Origin: Scatosoma sp045643825
Lineage (GTDB): Bacteria; Bacillota; Clostridia; Christensenellales; Borkfalkiaceae
Assembly: GCA_045643825.1 (NCBI GenBank)
Contig: JAZRFV010000013.1
Coordinates: 1-45,718, forward strand
Direction: 5' to 3'
Length of the DNA stretch: 45,718 bases
Shown: one piece after another, positions 32,134 through 41,304 of the stretch
Numbering within the stretch: position 1 is the stretch's first letter
How the letters are laid out: each line of letters opens with the position of its first letter
The notes under the pieces: model-generated
Told to the model about the DNA's origin: nothing
The model's database searches: none
What the model saw: the letters and a program-made list of their open reading frames with translations, nothing else
Translations under genes and position numbers: made by a program

Positions 32134-34803
32134 TTAATTTTCAATGGAGATGGCACGGATAGCCAACTCGTGCCCGCTAAAGCCGAGACGAATCTTCGCG
32201 AGATACGAATCTACGTAGCTGGTAGGCACCTCGATGGTCAAGGTCGACCATTCGTAATCGTTCATGTTGCTGTCAATTTCCCACATCGTGTTTTCACCGA
32301 GTACGGGGAATTCGGTACCGCTCACGCTTTCACCCGAGCCCGTTTCCGATTTCGAGAAGTTGATATGTACCATCAATTCGCTTACGCTTGTCTTGTTTTG
32401 ATATACAATCTTCACCTTCGTTGTCAAGCCAACGGGTACGTTGTACGTCGTATGAGGTACGGACATGTGCGCCGCTTCGTTTCTCAAATACCCGATATAG
32501 AGGGAGAGCGAGGAAAGGAAGCTGTTCTTACCCAAGGTCATCAAGGATGCCTGAAGGGTTTCGTCGTACATATACTGACCGCCTGCAAACCAATCGCTGT
32601 GAGGCCCGCCATATACGTTTGCGTAGGATTTATAGAAGGGCAAGCCCGTTTCCCCTACGGTGTAATCGATACCTTGAACGATAATCTTACCCGTACCCTC
32701 GAAGGTGAACTTCAACGCCTCTACAAAGCCGCGTTCGTTCGCACGGAAGGGCAAGGTTACTTGGTTGGATTTACCCTTGTTTTCAAGGTTCAAAACATAT
32801 TCGTAAGGCTGCGTGAATCTACCGTTAATCTTATACGCCACGGTTACCTTGGTCACGCCCGAATTCTTATCCAAGATATATTTCAAGGTAGCGTTTGCAT
32901 AGCCGTCCGTCGTTGCCTTGTAGGTCTTTTCCGCCGTCGTTACGCTGGCACCGCTTTGCAATACGTTAAATCTCGTACCTTCACGGTCGCTGACGAAATC
33001 GATTTCCACCTTATCCGTCGAGGTGAAGCCGTACGCGTATTTATCGTTGAGGTTGATACCTACCGTATCGTAAGGCATAAACGCCTCAAAGCTGATATCC
33101 TCGAAGGAAATTACGTTGTCCACACCCACGGAGGAGTAGTAGATTTCCACCTTCTTCAAGATACCTTCCATACCGAAGCTGCCGTAAAGGTTTGCCACGT
33201 AGGTTTTACTTTCCGACATTCTTGCCGCAATCTTAAGTTCTGCCTTCACCGCTACGTTGTCCTGGTTGTAAACGTACACGATCAGGTTTTCCGCATAACC
33301 GTAGTTTTGCAAGGTCAAGCTTAAGGTGGTATTTTCACCAAGGTCAACCGCTTGCCCTTCGCGTGCCGTTACGGTAAAACCGCTACTCTTTTCACCCGTT
33401 TCACGACCAACGATTTCGTTGTCCGCACGGAAGAGTGCGCCGTTTACGTTGTTGATAACCTCCGCATTTGCGGTAACACCGTTTACACAAGCAAAATCCT
33501 TGGGGAATACAAAACCATTCGCCTTTTCCGTTTGACCGTTTGCGGCGTTTTCAAGCGTATCCGCATCCAAGCCCTTTGCGGTGTCAAGCACCGTTTGTAC
33601 CTCTTCGCTATCCTCTACCGCGATTTCATAGGGCACACCTTCAATGGCTTTGATTAAGAAGACGTTAGAAAGATCCTTTTCATCGGGGTTGGATTTGTAG
33701 TTTGCCTGCAAACGCAACGCACCAAGATAAGGGGAGGTGCCCCATACCGAATAACCGTTTTTGTAAATTTCATAAAGGTTGAATTCGATACAAGCCCATT
33801 CGTCCGTCTCATCCATATTCGTTTCACAAGACAGCTTTGCACCGTCGTTACCGATATAGTTGGGATAGCAGAAGTTTTGCGTATAGTTCATACCCGTTTC
33901 CGAATACACGTTCTTTTCAGGATCCATCAAGGTGGTGAAATACATACACATACTATCCGCGCTACCGAGGTTTTTGTACCATACACGGATGATTTGCGAT
34001 TGAGTGATATCAAAGCTTCTGCAAAGCTCGATAAAGCCGTCACCAACCGTAGGGGTGTAGCCGAAGTTTACGTAGGTACACTTTTCTTCCACGATGCCCG
34101 TAGCATATTCGGTGGCAACCGTGTATTCCTCTACCCAGCCTTCTTCTTCCTTTTCACCAAGCGTACCAAGGTATGCCGTCACGTTTTCCGTCAAGGTACC
34201 CGTGGAAAGCTCCCCTTCGTCCGTGTGGTCACTCAAATAAATACCTTCCGAGCGTTTTACGTAGATATTCATATTTCCCGCAATGGGGGTGTTGAAATTC
34301 CACTTTTCCGTGTGATCCACGTCAATGTAGGTGCCAAGGTATTTAAACCCTTCCACGATGGTTGCATCCTCCACGAGAAGATCCCCCTTGAATACCTTTT
34401 CCGTCTTGGTTTCCTTTCCGTTTACGAAGTAGTTGATATCGTACAGCTCTACCCACTTTGCGTAAAGCGTCATATCCCCTTCCACACGGCCTTTCTTAAA
34501 GTCCCATTCCTCGGTGAAATCGGGCGAGGTGTACCAACCGTACACCTGAAGGTTGGTGGGGTTATCCTCCAAGATTACCGCCGTAGGCTTGGAAACGCGC
34601 TTACCGATGGTAACCGTCTTGTCCTTTAAAACGTTGGTTTGTAAGGTGGTATTCACGTCGAAATGCACCACCGCAGTCGTTTTTTCAACGCTGCTTTCTA
34701 CACTCTCTCCACTATTGCCGCCACCGTTACAAGCGGTCAAGATACCCGCCGTAGAAACCATCGCTACCGCGGAAAGGAGAAGCGTCAATAACTTTTTCTT
34801 CAT
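32134..34803 (-). CDS. Large lipoprotein with InlB-type (Listeria-Bacteroides) repeats
   Basis: The 889-residue lipoprotein has a signal peptide and lipobox LTAC (Cys25). The N-terminal part has two InlB B-repeat-like modules: one ends YGWYTSPDFTEEWDFKKG...MTLYAKW, the next has TEKVFKGDLL and DHTEKWNFNTPIAGNMNIYVK. From about residue 190 several beta-sandwich segments follow, such as RVWYKNLGSADSMCMYF, WACIEFNLYEI and VTKVTVAYKINGR, with the look of carbohydrate-binding jelly-rolls; none is confidently assignable. No catalytic motif is recognised. GGAGG precedes the ATG and the gene is 16 bp after the MalG-type permease gene. Likely role: extracellular substrate capture next to the transporter. 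Confidence 0.82.
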   Translation of the reverse strand: MKKKLLTLLLSAVAMVSTAGILTACNGGGNSGESVESSVEKTTAVVHFDVNTTLQTNVLKDKTVTIGKRVSKPTAVILEDNPTNLQVYGWYTSPDFTEEWDFKKGRVEGDMTLYAKWVELYDINYFVNGKETKTEKVFKGDLLVEDATIVEGFKYLGTYIDVDHTEKWNFNTPIAGNMNIYVKRSEGIYLSDHTDEGELSTGTLTENVTAYLGTLGEKEEEGWVEEYTVATEYATGIVEEKCTYVNFGYTPTVGDGFIELCRSFDITQSQIIRVWYKNLGSADSMCMYFTTLMDPEKNVYSETGMNYTQNFCYPNYIGNDGAKLSCETNMDETDEWACIEFNLYEIYKNGYSVWGTSPYLGALRLQANYKSNPDEKDLSNVFLIKAIEGVPYEIAVEDSEEVQTVLDTAKGLDADTLENAANGQTEKANGFVFPKDFACVNGVTANAEVINNVNGALFRADNEIVGRETGEKSSGFTVTAREGQAVDLGENTTLSLTLQNYGYAENLIVYVYNQDNVAVKAELKIAARMSESKTYVANLYGSFGMEGILKKVEIYYSSVGVDNVISFEDISFEAFMPYDTVGINLNDKYAYGFTSTDKVEIDFVSDREGTRFNVLQSGASVTTAEKTYKATTDGYANATLKYILDKNSGVTKVTVAYKINGRFTQPYEYVLNLENKGKSNQVTLPFRANERGFVEALKFTFEGTGKIIVQGIDYTVGETGLPFYKSYANVYGGPHSDWFAGGQYMYDETLQASLMTLGKNSFLSSLSLYIGYLRNEAAHMSVPHTTYNVPVGLTTKVKIVYQNKTSVSELMVHINFSKSETGSGESVSGTEFPVLGENTMWEIDSNMNDYEWSTLTIEVPTSYVDSYLAKIRLGFSGHELAIRAISIEN

Positions 34804-34819
34804 AGTATCGTACCTCCGA

Positions 34820-35719
34820 TTACAATTTTAAGCCCGCGGCAAACTCACCGCTCTTAAAATACTTCATAGAAATAATGACCGTGATAATGAGGGGGAAGGA
34901 GGAAATTACGTACATCGCGTACGTCGCACCATATTTAACGGTATTGTTTTCCACCAGCGCGTACATTATGTTGGTTAAGGTTTGGCTGTTTTCCAAAATC
35001 AAGCTTGCCCACAAATACTCGTTGTAGATCCCCGAGAAACAACCGACAAAATGGTACAAAATAATCGGCAATGCAAGGGGTACGGTAATTTTCGCCAAAA
35101 TCACGGCGTCGTTTGCACCGTCCAAGCGTGCACTTTCGTACAACGATTTGGGCTGTTGGCTGAAGAAGGTTCTAAACAGGAACATACCCGTTACCTGACC
35201 GCCGCCCACGATGGGCATCAAGTAACCAAGATGGGTATCCCCCAGCTGGAAGGTGTCCCGAATCAACGGTACAAGGATGGGATAACCGATAATCGACGGT
35301 ACAAGCAATACCGCAATAAACAGCATGAAGACGAAATCCTTAAAGTAGAAATCCTTAAAGGAAAGGATATACGCGAGCACGGCACTCAAAAGGGTTTGCC
35401 CAATCGCACCGCACAAGGCAACCAAAATCGTCGAGAAATAGTAAGGTCCAATCGCATCCCAAGCCGTTTTGAAATTCCCGCGGCCTGCTTCAAACAAGGT
35501 GGCGAGCTTCGGAAGGCTGAAGGCGTTGATTTTTACCTGTTCTTCCGTTTTTACCGAGTTGACAATCGTCAAGAACAAGGGCATAAACGAGAACAAAAGG
35601 CAGAAGATTACCACAAACAAAATCACCGCCTGTGCGCCGTTTCTTTCGTACGGCATGCGCAGTTGATTCTTTTTCTTGGGTTGAATTTGCATATTTTCTT
35701 GTACTTTTACGTTTTCCAT
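34820..35719 (-). CDS. Sugar ABC transporter permease, MalG type
   Basis: The 299-residue inner membrane protein has six hydrophobic segments and the EAA loop that contacts the ATPase, ESARLDGANDAVILAKITVPLALP, as in MalG-type (CUT1) carbohydrate importers. Its N-terminal ~30 residues are polar and lie in the cytoplasm. Its start codon overlaps the stop of the larger permease gene (TAATG), which implies coupled translation and a heterodimer. No ATPase gene is in this operon; CUT1 systems in Firmicutes often share a single MsmX/MalK-type ATPase encoded elsewhere. Confidence 0.95.
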   Translation of the reverse strand: MENVKVQENMQIQPKKKNQLRMPYERNGAQAVILFVVIFCLLFSFMPLFLTIVNSVKTEEQVKINAFSLPKLATLFEAGRGNFKTAWDAIGPYYFSTILVALCGAIGQTLLSAVLAYILSFKDFYFKDFVFMLFIAVLLVPSIIGYPILVPLIRDTFQLGDTHLGYLMPIVGGGQVTGMFLFRTFFSQQPKSLYESARLDGANDAVILAKITVPLALPIILYHFVGCFSGIYNEYLWASLILENSQTLTNIMYALVENNTVKYGATYAMYVISSFPLIITVIISMKYFKSGEFAAGLKL

Positions 35720-38319
35720 TACAAATCCTCCCCCATGGTGTCTTTCTTTTGCATCTTGAAGTTAGCGGCAACCGCCACGAACAAGAATGCGAAGATGATG
35801 GTTGCATACGCACTCGCCATACCGTAGTCGGCCTGCGTACCCGTCATAATTCGGTACATGCTTTCTACCGGTGTAATCGTACCTGCCGAGCCTAAAATAT
35901 AGGTACGGGCGTAGTTTTGCACCGATGCGATAAAGGTCATGATAAATATGTATTTGATTTGCGGTACGATTAAGGGAATGTCGATGAGGAAGAAGCGTTT
36001 TACTACGCCCAAGCCTTCCAACCACCCTGCCTCGTGGTATTCGTGCGGGATATTCATCATACCGCCGTAGAAAATGAGGTAACCGCCTACGAAGGGGAAG
36101 CCCATCATAATCAACGACCAACGTGCGTAGTCGGTGTTGTCCAAGAACGCAATGGGATCCTTGCCGAACATACCAAGGATTTGGTTCAATACACCGTCTG
36201 CCCCGTAGATACCTTCACGCCAAATAAGCATCGTTGCCATCCCAGGGATAATACCGGGAATAAACATCAACGAACGGATCCAGTTGGATGCCGTTTTGTT
36301 TCTAATCAAAATCAGCAAATACGCAAAGATTACGGGAGGAACGATACAGAAAATCAAATCGGTTACCAAGAAGAAAAGCATATTCCCTACCGACAAGAGG
36401 AAGTCGGGTTGATTGAAAATACGCAGGTAGTTACCGAAATTGTTCCAAATCCAAGCGGGTTTTTCACGGGTGTAATTGAAGAAGGACATCGAAATTGCGC
36501 CGATGGCTTCGTAGTAACAGAACATACCCAAAAGCACAACGAAGAATACCAAGGAAAGGTATACGTAGCGGTGCTTTTTGAAGTCCCGTTGAATGAGCTT
36601 CAAGCGATACAACACGCCGTCGTTTTTCGTTGCTACAAAGAACCACAAGGACACGCCCATACAAACCACAGCGAGTGCCGTACAAATCACAAACGCCCAA
36701 ACGGTAGCCGTTTTGTTCGCGAACTTTTCAGGCTGATAGGTGGTGGCATACAATTGCACCCTCGTGATACCGTCCATACCTACTGCGGATACTTGGTGTA
36801 AAACGTGGGTTACGGAGTTATCCTTGTCCCCGCTGATGCTGTACATATCAAACGCACCAACGAAGGTGTATTTCATTTCGTAATTGTCTTTATCGTTGAT
36901 ATCTACGATAGAGAGGATACGCTCGTCTTCAAATTTCAAATACAAGGTGTTTGCAAACTTGTTGTAACTCAACCCGTTACCGAAACTACTGAATTTCTTA
37001 TCCCCGATATCCACGGTATCAATTTTCTTTGCGGTATCACTCAAGAAGGAGCCGATTGCCGCATTGTCAAGGTCCGCCTTTTCCACCACGTACAGATATC
37101 CGTCCGCCGCGTTGGTAAAGTACGCCGCTTTATTCTTTTTGGAGTACACGATACCATTGATGGTGTTGTTACCAGAATAGATAACCGAATAATAAGTGGG
37201 ATCCAAGTATTCGTCCTTTACAACGAGCTTCCCCTTCGCCTTGTCGTATTCACTACACCAAGGATTTACCGTGTAGAAGTTTTCGCCCGCCGCCTTTTCC
37301 GCAACCTTCTTCGCCTCCGAGTTCACACTTGAAGGAATAAACCCGTAAATGGCTTTGTAGAATCCCTTCAACTCGTCCACGGTAGCGGTATTCAGCTTTT
37401 CATCGGTGTATTCCGCCTTCAACTCGTCGGTGTCAAGCCCTGCACGGATTTCAGACAAGAAATACCCTCTGTACGCTTCGTCGTACGCCGTTTGGTAGTA
37501 ATCGCCTGCGTAATATTCTTCCACGCTCGTGAAGAAATTCACCTTTTGCCCGTCGATTACACAGTCAGTCAAATCCAAACCAAGCTTTACTACACTGCCG
37601 CCCTTACGGAACACGTAAATTGCATCCTCGGTGGCATCCATACCCAAAACACCCGTCGTCGATTGCATGGGTACGATTTTTTTGTAGCCTGCCTGGGGAT
37701 CGGACAAATCCAAATCCCAAATCATCTTCGAGGCGGATACGCCGCTTGCAAGATCGGTAACGGACATCTTCTGCACGTAAGAAAGGTTGTTGTTTTGCGC
37801 AAAAACGTACAAATCCCCTTTCACGTTGTCACAGCCCTTGATTACCGTATGCGTTGGCGTCAAGTAGTAATCCTTGCAAAGGGTGAGGTTTACCCCGTCG
37901 TCGTTTAAACGGAAAATGTTACCGCTGGCGTCGTAAGCGAGGAAATAGGTTTCGTCCATATCCGCGATACACTTTACACTCCATTGTTTCAAGCTACCGC
38001 CGACCAAATTTTCGTACTTACCATCCTCCTTCAACATATCCGCAATCTTCGTCAATGAGAAGGTGGAGATTTCCTTACCCGTTTTCGATTCGTAACGGTA
38101 CATGGTGTCTTCCGTCATCAGGAAGTAATCCTCGCCGTCCTTCCCCTCTACTTGGGAAAGAATGGCTTTACCGTCCCCCAACGCCTTGATATCCTTCGCA
38201 CGGGGGATCAATACCCCGAAAAGGATAGAAAGGCAAAGAAAAACCGCCAACAACACGGCAAATACAAGGCTCGTGGTCTTGGCTGTCTTTCTATCTTTGT
38301 TGGTCATGTTAAAATTCAT
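35719..38319 (-). CDS. Sugar ABC transporter permease, MalF type, with large N-terminal extra domain
   Basis: An 866-residue protein, almost three times a normal permease. One membrane helix (TSLVFAVLLAVFLCLSILFGVL, about 16-37) is followed by roughly 500 hydrophilic residues that should be outside the cell. These contain repeated strand-rich stretches with a propeller-like feel (EDYFLMTEDTMYRYESKTGK, ETYFLAYDASGNIFRLNDDG, GDLYVFAQNN, GVLGMDATEDAIYVFRKGG). Then come a second helix (TVWAFVICTALAVVC), a short cytoplasmic stretch and the permease core with the EAA loop EYHEAGWLEGLGVVKRFFLI. The family role is clear; the extra domain's is not. It may contact the solute-binding protein, substrate or cell wall. 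Confidence 0.92.
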   Translation of the reverse strand: MNFNMTNKDRKTAKTTSLVFAVLLAVFLCLSILFGVLIPRAKDIKALGDGKAILSQVEGKDGEDYFLMTEDTMYRYESKTGKEISTFSLTKIADMLKEDGKYENLVGGSLKQWSVKCIADMDETYFLAYDASGNIFRLNDDGVNLTLCKDYYLTPTHTVIKGCDNVKGDLYVFAQNNNLSYVQKMSVTDLASGVSASKMIWDLDLSDPQAGYKKIVPMQSTTGVLGMDATEDAIYVFRKGGSVVKLGLDLTDCVIDGQKVNFFTSVEEYYAGDYYQTAYDEAYRGYFLSEIRAGLDTDELKAEYTDEKLNTATVDELKGFYKAIYGFIPSSVNSEAKKVAEKAAGENFYTVNPWCSEYDKAKGKLVVKDEYLDPTYYSVIYSGNNTINGIVYSKKNKAAYFTNAADGYLYVVEKADLDNAAIGSFLSDTAKKIDTVDIGDKKFSSFGNGLSYNKFANTLYLKFEDERILSIVDINDKDNYEMKYTFVGAFDMYSISGDKDNSVTHVLHQVSAVGMDGITRVQLYATTYQPEKFANKTATVWAFVICTALAVVCMGVSLWFFVATKNDGVLYRLKLIQRDFKKHRYVYLSLVFFVVLLGMFCYYEAIGAISMSFFNYTREKPAWIWNNFGNYLRIFNQPDFLLSVGNMLFFLVTDLIFCIVPPVIFAYLLILIRNKTASNWIRSLMFIPGIIPGMATMLIWREGIYGADGVLNQILGMFGKDPIAFLDNTDYARWSLIMMGFPFVGGYLIFYGGMMNIPHEYHEAGWLEGLGVVKRFFLIDIPLIVPQIKYIFIMTFIASVQNYARTYILGSAGTITPVESMYRIMTGTQADYGMASAYATIIFAFLFVAVAANFKMQKKDTMGEDL

Positions 38320-38346
38320 ATTTTTTCCTCTTAAAATACCCTTTTA

Positions 38347-38368
38347 GGCGCAGCCATGCGACTGCGCC
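38347..38368 (-). other. Intercistronic hairpin after the solute-binding protein gene
   Basis: GGCGCAG and CTGCGCC pair around eight bases in the 67-bp gap between the binding-protein and permease genes. No U tract follows on the minus strand. Such stems often protect the upstream part of an mRNA and keep the binding protein in excess over the permeases. Confidence 0.6.
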
Positions 38369-38386
38369 ATCAAGTAAAGTTTATGA

Positions 38387-40177
38387 TTAGCCTAATACGT
38401 AGCTGGGATCCTTCCAGAATTCGTTGGGCCAGCCGTTGAATGCGATCAACTCTGCAGAGTCAGCCACAACCGCCGTTTCCCACTTGCTTGCAAAGCCTGC
38501 AGGGGTTAATACCTGATCCGCCGAAAGCCCCGTCAAAAGAAGGTTTCTCCAATTTTCACGGATAATCTTTTGCGTTTCGGTGTAACCGTTTACGTATCTT
38601 ACGCCCCAGCTCAAGAAGGGGTTCGCGTCTACGTCGCCGTTGAATACGAGGGTTTCGTTGCTTTCCGCAAAGAATGCTTTCCATTCGTTGGGGATAACCA
38701 CAAGCTCATTCTTAACCGAAGACAAGCCCTTGGGTACTTCGCCTGCCGCTGCCAAGCCCTTGTAGTAGATCGTTTGACCGTAAGGGGAAAGTACGAACTT
38801 CATGAAGTCTTTGTTAAGATCGTTTTGCGCTTTATCCGTGTGGTTGATTACGGACAAGAAACCACCGTTACCACCAATGTCACGGGTAATCGTGTTTTCG
38901 TTGTCTACGATGGGGTCGCCTTCAAACTCACCCTTCGTGTAGTTACCAGCCATCATTTGAGGATAATCGAAGTAGCCAAGCTCAATCTTATCCGACTTAC
39001 CGTAGTTGATACCAAAGCCTTGGTAGTCAAGTACGATTTGAGGAGAAGCCTTGCCATCGCTTTGCGTTTCGAATTCGTCACGAAGTGCGGTGAATTCCGT
39101 GGAGCTTGCGTCCTTCATAAGGTAGCCCTTCATCTTTGCAAGGTTGCCTACGAAATCGAGGTATACTTCGCTGGTCATACCAACGTAGCCTTTACCAAAT
39201 TCGCAATCCTTATCAAGCATCATGTTAAGGAGCTTTGCCCATTGTACACCATAGGTGGGGCTTGCTTCCAAAACCGTTTCATCGGGGCTGTAATCCGTCC
39301 ACACCGTACCAACTTCACCTGCCATGATATATTCGTAGAATTGACGATAGTAGTAGTCACCGTAAACACGAAGAAGCCAGGTGAATTGCAAGGATTCGAT
39401 ACTTGCGTCGCAAAGGGTGATACCCAAGGGGTTGGTGTAGCCTGCCTTTTGCATATAATCGCAAAGGCTGATCAAATCGTCCCAGGTAATGGGATAGCTT
39501 GCCTTACCCATTGCATTCTTGTACCCCATTGCAGCTGCATCCGCAAGTGCCGTATCGTTTACAAACCAGCAGGTTTGCATGATTTCGGAGTTCATGATAT
39601 AGCTTTCACCGCTGTTATCTGCTTCCTTCGTCTTGTACGCTGCGGACTGCAACACCGTCGACCACATCGTTTGAGGACCGCAATAAGGGTTGTAGGAAGA
39701 AACGGAAGGATACATATCCACACAACGTTTACGCGTGGAACCGTAACCAAGGTTACCTTCTACGATATCCCAATCCGTTTGCGCATTGTTCAATTCGTTG
39801 TTCAATTTACCGGTGTAGGTCGAACCAGAATAGGTTTTGATAACGTTTACGTCAACGCCGCCACCTTGCAAACGTTCGTATTCCGCAGCCAACGCATCCC
39901 AACCGCTTACCGTACCTTCAAAGTCGAGTGCGATGTCAATTTTACCCGAATATTGCTTGATTGCCGATTTGTCGGGCAAGTAGGTTTCGTTGAACCCTGC
40001 GCCAAGCTCCGCCGCCGTCAAAGGGTTTACGGCAATCGTACCGCCGTTGCCACTGTTACCGCTGTCACCCTTGCCGCCATTACCGCCCTTGTTTCCCGTG
40101 CCACCGCACGCCGCCATGCTAAACAAGGAAGTAAAGCAGGTCATCAACGCAACTGCGCTAAAAAGTTTTTTCTTCAT
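38387..40177 (-). CDS. Extracellular solute-binding lipoprotein of a sugar ABC transporter
   Basis: The 596-residue protein has a signal peptide with lipobox MAAC (Cys24) and a Gly/Asn/Ser-rich linker. The mature part reads as a family 1 sugar-binding protein: IDIALDFEGTVSGWDALAAEYERL, a hinge with TDWDIVEGNLGYG, PITWDDLISLCDYMQKAGYTNP and the C-terminal LNKDFMKFVLSPYGQTIYYKGLAAAGEVP. It is longer than usual (400-560), fitting a large or polymeric ligand. AAGGAGG precedes the ATG. It is the first gene of the operon, directly behind the promoter, which fits its need for high expression. The ligand is unknown. Confidence 0.93.
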   Translation of the reverse strand: MKKKLFSAVALMTCFTSLFSMAACGGTGNKGGNGGKGDSGNSGNGGTIAVNPLTAAELGAGFNETYLPDKSAIKQYSGKIDIALDFEGTVSGWDALAAEYERLQGGGVDVNVIKTYSGSTYTGKLNNELNNAQTDWDIVEGNLGYGSTRKRCVDMYPSVSSYNPYCGPQTMWSTVLQSAAYKTKEADNSGESYIMNSEIMQTCWFVNDTALADAAAMGYKNAMGKASYPITWDDLISLCDYMQKAGYTNPLGITLCDASIESLQFTWLLRVYGDYYYRQFYEYIMAGEVGTVWTDYSPDETVLEASPTYGVQWAKLLNMMLDKDCEFGKGYVGMTSEVYLDFVGNLAKMKGYLMKDASSTEFTALRDEFETQSDGKASPQIVLDYQGFGINYGKSDKIELGYFDYPQMMAGNYTKGEFEGDPIVDNENTITRDIGGNGGFLSVINHTDKAQNDLNKDFMKFVLSPYGQTIYYKGLAAAGEVPKGLSSVKNELVVIPNEWKAFFAESNETLVFNGDVDANPFLSWGVRYVNGYTETQKIIRENWRNLLLTGLSADQVLTPAGFASKWETAVVADSAELIAFNGWPNEFWKDPSYVLG

Positions 40178-40249
40178 ATAAGCCTCCTTATGGGGTTAAT
40201 TTTTTTCGATTTTTTAGACGTATATCTTCACGATAATCATACCTTTCTT

Positions 40250-40278
40250 ATTATATAAGAAAACCGAAAGGCTGTCAA
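40250..40278 (-). promoter_or_regulatory. Promoter of the six-gene ABC / surface protein operon
   Basis: Perfect TTGACA (40278-40273) and TATAAT (40255-40250) with a 17-bp spacer; the start would be near 40243, leaving a 66-base leader. A second TTGACA at 40345-40340 with a poor TAAATT may be a minor promoter. No carbon-catabolite (cre) site was recognised in the leader. The rest of the gap (40280-40416) is AT-rich without a convincing gene. Confidence 0.85.
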
Positions 40279-40416
40279 TAGCAAAATTTATTGTATTTTT
40301 TTAAAATACTGTCATAATTTATTAAAAATGCTGCTTTTTTGTCAAGAAAATAACAACTTGACCATGTAAAGTGTTTTTTATCCGGTTTAGATTTGTCAAA
40401 TTTTGAAATCGGCATA

Positions 40417-40450
40417 TAAAAAGCCCCTCGGACGATTTCTCGTCCAAAGG
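40417..40450 (-). terminator. Terminator of the ZIP transporter unit
   Basis: On the minus strand CCTTTGGACGA pairs with TCGTCCGAGGG (some G-U pairs) around GAAA, followed by GCTTTTTATA. It ends transcription coming from the ZIP gene through the mini-hairpin array. Confidence 0.8.
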
Positions 40451-40478
40451 ACACACTTTTTACATTGATTTCAGCCAC

Positions 40479-40558
40479 AATATGCGCCAGCATATTTCAT
40501 ATCCGCAGGATATTTCATAGCAAAGCTATTTCACTTATGCCAAAGGCATAGATTTCAC
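40479..40558 (-). repeat. Array of four mini-hairpins separated by TTTCAY
   Basis: Four short inverted repeats follow one another: 40479-40496 (7-bp stem, 4-base loop), 40499-40513 (6 bp, 3), 40517-40529 (5 bp, 3) and 40536-40550 (6 bp, 3). Stems differ in sequence, but each is followed on the plus strand by TTTCAT or TTTCAC, that is, each begins with RTGAAAT on the minus strand. The TGA of the first RTGAAAT unit (40557-40555) is the stop codon of the ZIP gene. Compensating bases within each stem suggest selection for RNA or single-strand structure. Confidence 0.82.
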
Positions 40559-41304
40559 CCTAACAGCACGTCCATCACCAACATCAAGCAAAAACCAACG
40601 AGGAGCATATAGGTGGCGCCTCGTTCGTCGCCGTGGTGGGTTTCGGGTATCATTTCGTCGCTGATTACATACAACATCGTTCCGCCCGCAAACGCCAAGG
40701 CAAACGGCAACACCGCCGTTGCAAGGCTCACCGCAAAATACCCAATCAGGGTACCTACCACCTCTACAACACCCGTCAACATTGCTATCAACAGGGTTTT
40801 CTTCTTCGACACCCCCGCCGTTAACATCGGTGCAATGATTACCATCCCTTCGGGGATATTTTGCAGAGCTATCCCCCCTGCGATAATCAACGCCTGGGCG
40901 GTATTTCCCGAGCCAAAGCCTACCCCCGCCGCGATTCCTTCGGGCAGGTTGTGTATCGCAATCGCCATCACGAACAATAAAATCTTGTTGAGGTTGGCGT
41001 TGTTGTGTGTCTCGGGCTCCGTCCCCATCATTTTGTGTAAATGTGGTACAAGCTTATCCACAAGGTTTAAACACATCGCCCCTGCGAACACGCCTACGAC
41101 CATAATAGGTAAACCCCATTTTCCGCCGTATTCAATCGAGGGTAAAATCAACCCCACAATCGCCGCCGCAAGCATAACCCCTGCCGCAAACGATAAAACG
41201 AGGTCTGAAAACCTATGCGATAGGTCTTTGAATAAAAACCCGATCAGGGCACCGATTACCGTCGCCCCACCGACGCCAAGCGCCGTTAATAATACCATTT
41301 CCAT
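40555..41304 (-). CDS. ZIP family metal transporter
   Basis: The 249-residue membrane protein has about eight hydrophobic segments and the two metal-site helices of the ZIP family: IAIHNLPEGIAAGVGFG and GIALQNIPEGMVIIAP. It should import zinc or another divalent metal into the cytoplasm (ZupT-like). A short histidine-containing loop (VDKLVPHLHKMMG) lies between helices. AGGAAGGAAAA precedes the ATG. Its stop codon is part of the mini-hairpin array. The 122-bp gap to the YhaN-like gene holds a weak promoter-like TTGCCC-N17-TAAAAA and an ATTGC/GCAAT inverted repeat, so it may be expressed separately from the repair genes. Confidence 0.93.
   Translation of the reverse strand: MEMVLLTALGVGGATVIGALIGFLFKDLSHRFSDLVLSFAAGVMLAAAIVGLILPSIEYGGKWGLPIMVVGVFAGAMCLNLVDKLVPHLHKMMGTEPETHNNANLNKILLFVMAIAIHNLPEGIAAGVGFGSGNTAQALIIAGGIALQNIPEGMVIIAPMLTAGVSKKKTLLIAMLTGVVEVVGTLIGYFAVSLATAVLPFALAFAGGTMLYVISDEMIPETHHGDERGATYMLLVGFCLMLVMDVLLG

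Noticed and set aside
30470..32137. Plus-strand open frame (555 codons) opposite the 562-residue lipoprotein
   Set aside because: The minus strand has a signal peptide, lipobox and ribosome site; the plus frame has none of these.
40178..40250. Catabolite-repression (cre) site in the ABC operon leader
   Set aside because: TGATTATCGTGAAG has a similar look but the spacing does not fit the cre consensus.
38570..40258. Plus-strand open frame (562 codons) opposite the solute-binding protein
   Set aside because: The minus strand encodes a clear family 1 binding lipoprotein; the plus frame runs through its promoter and leader.
40275..40493. Possible 72-residue minus-strand gene
   Set aside because: It runs through the terminator and the first mini-hairpin and into the promoter zone of the ABC operon, with no ribosome site; judged noise.
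40479..40558. CRISPR array
   Set aside because: The constant part is only about six bases and the variable parts are themselves inverted repeats; no cas gene is near.
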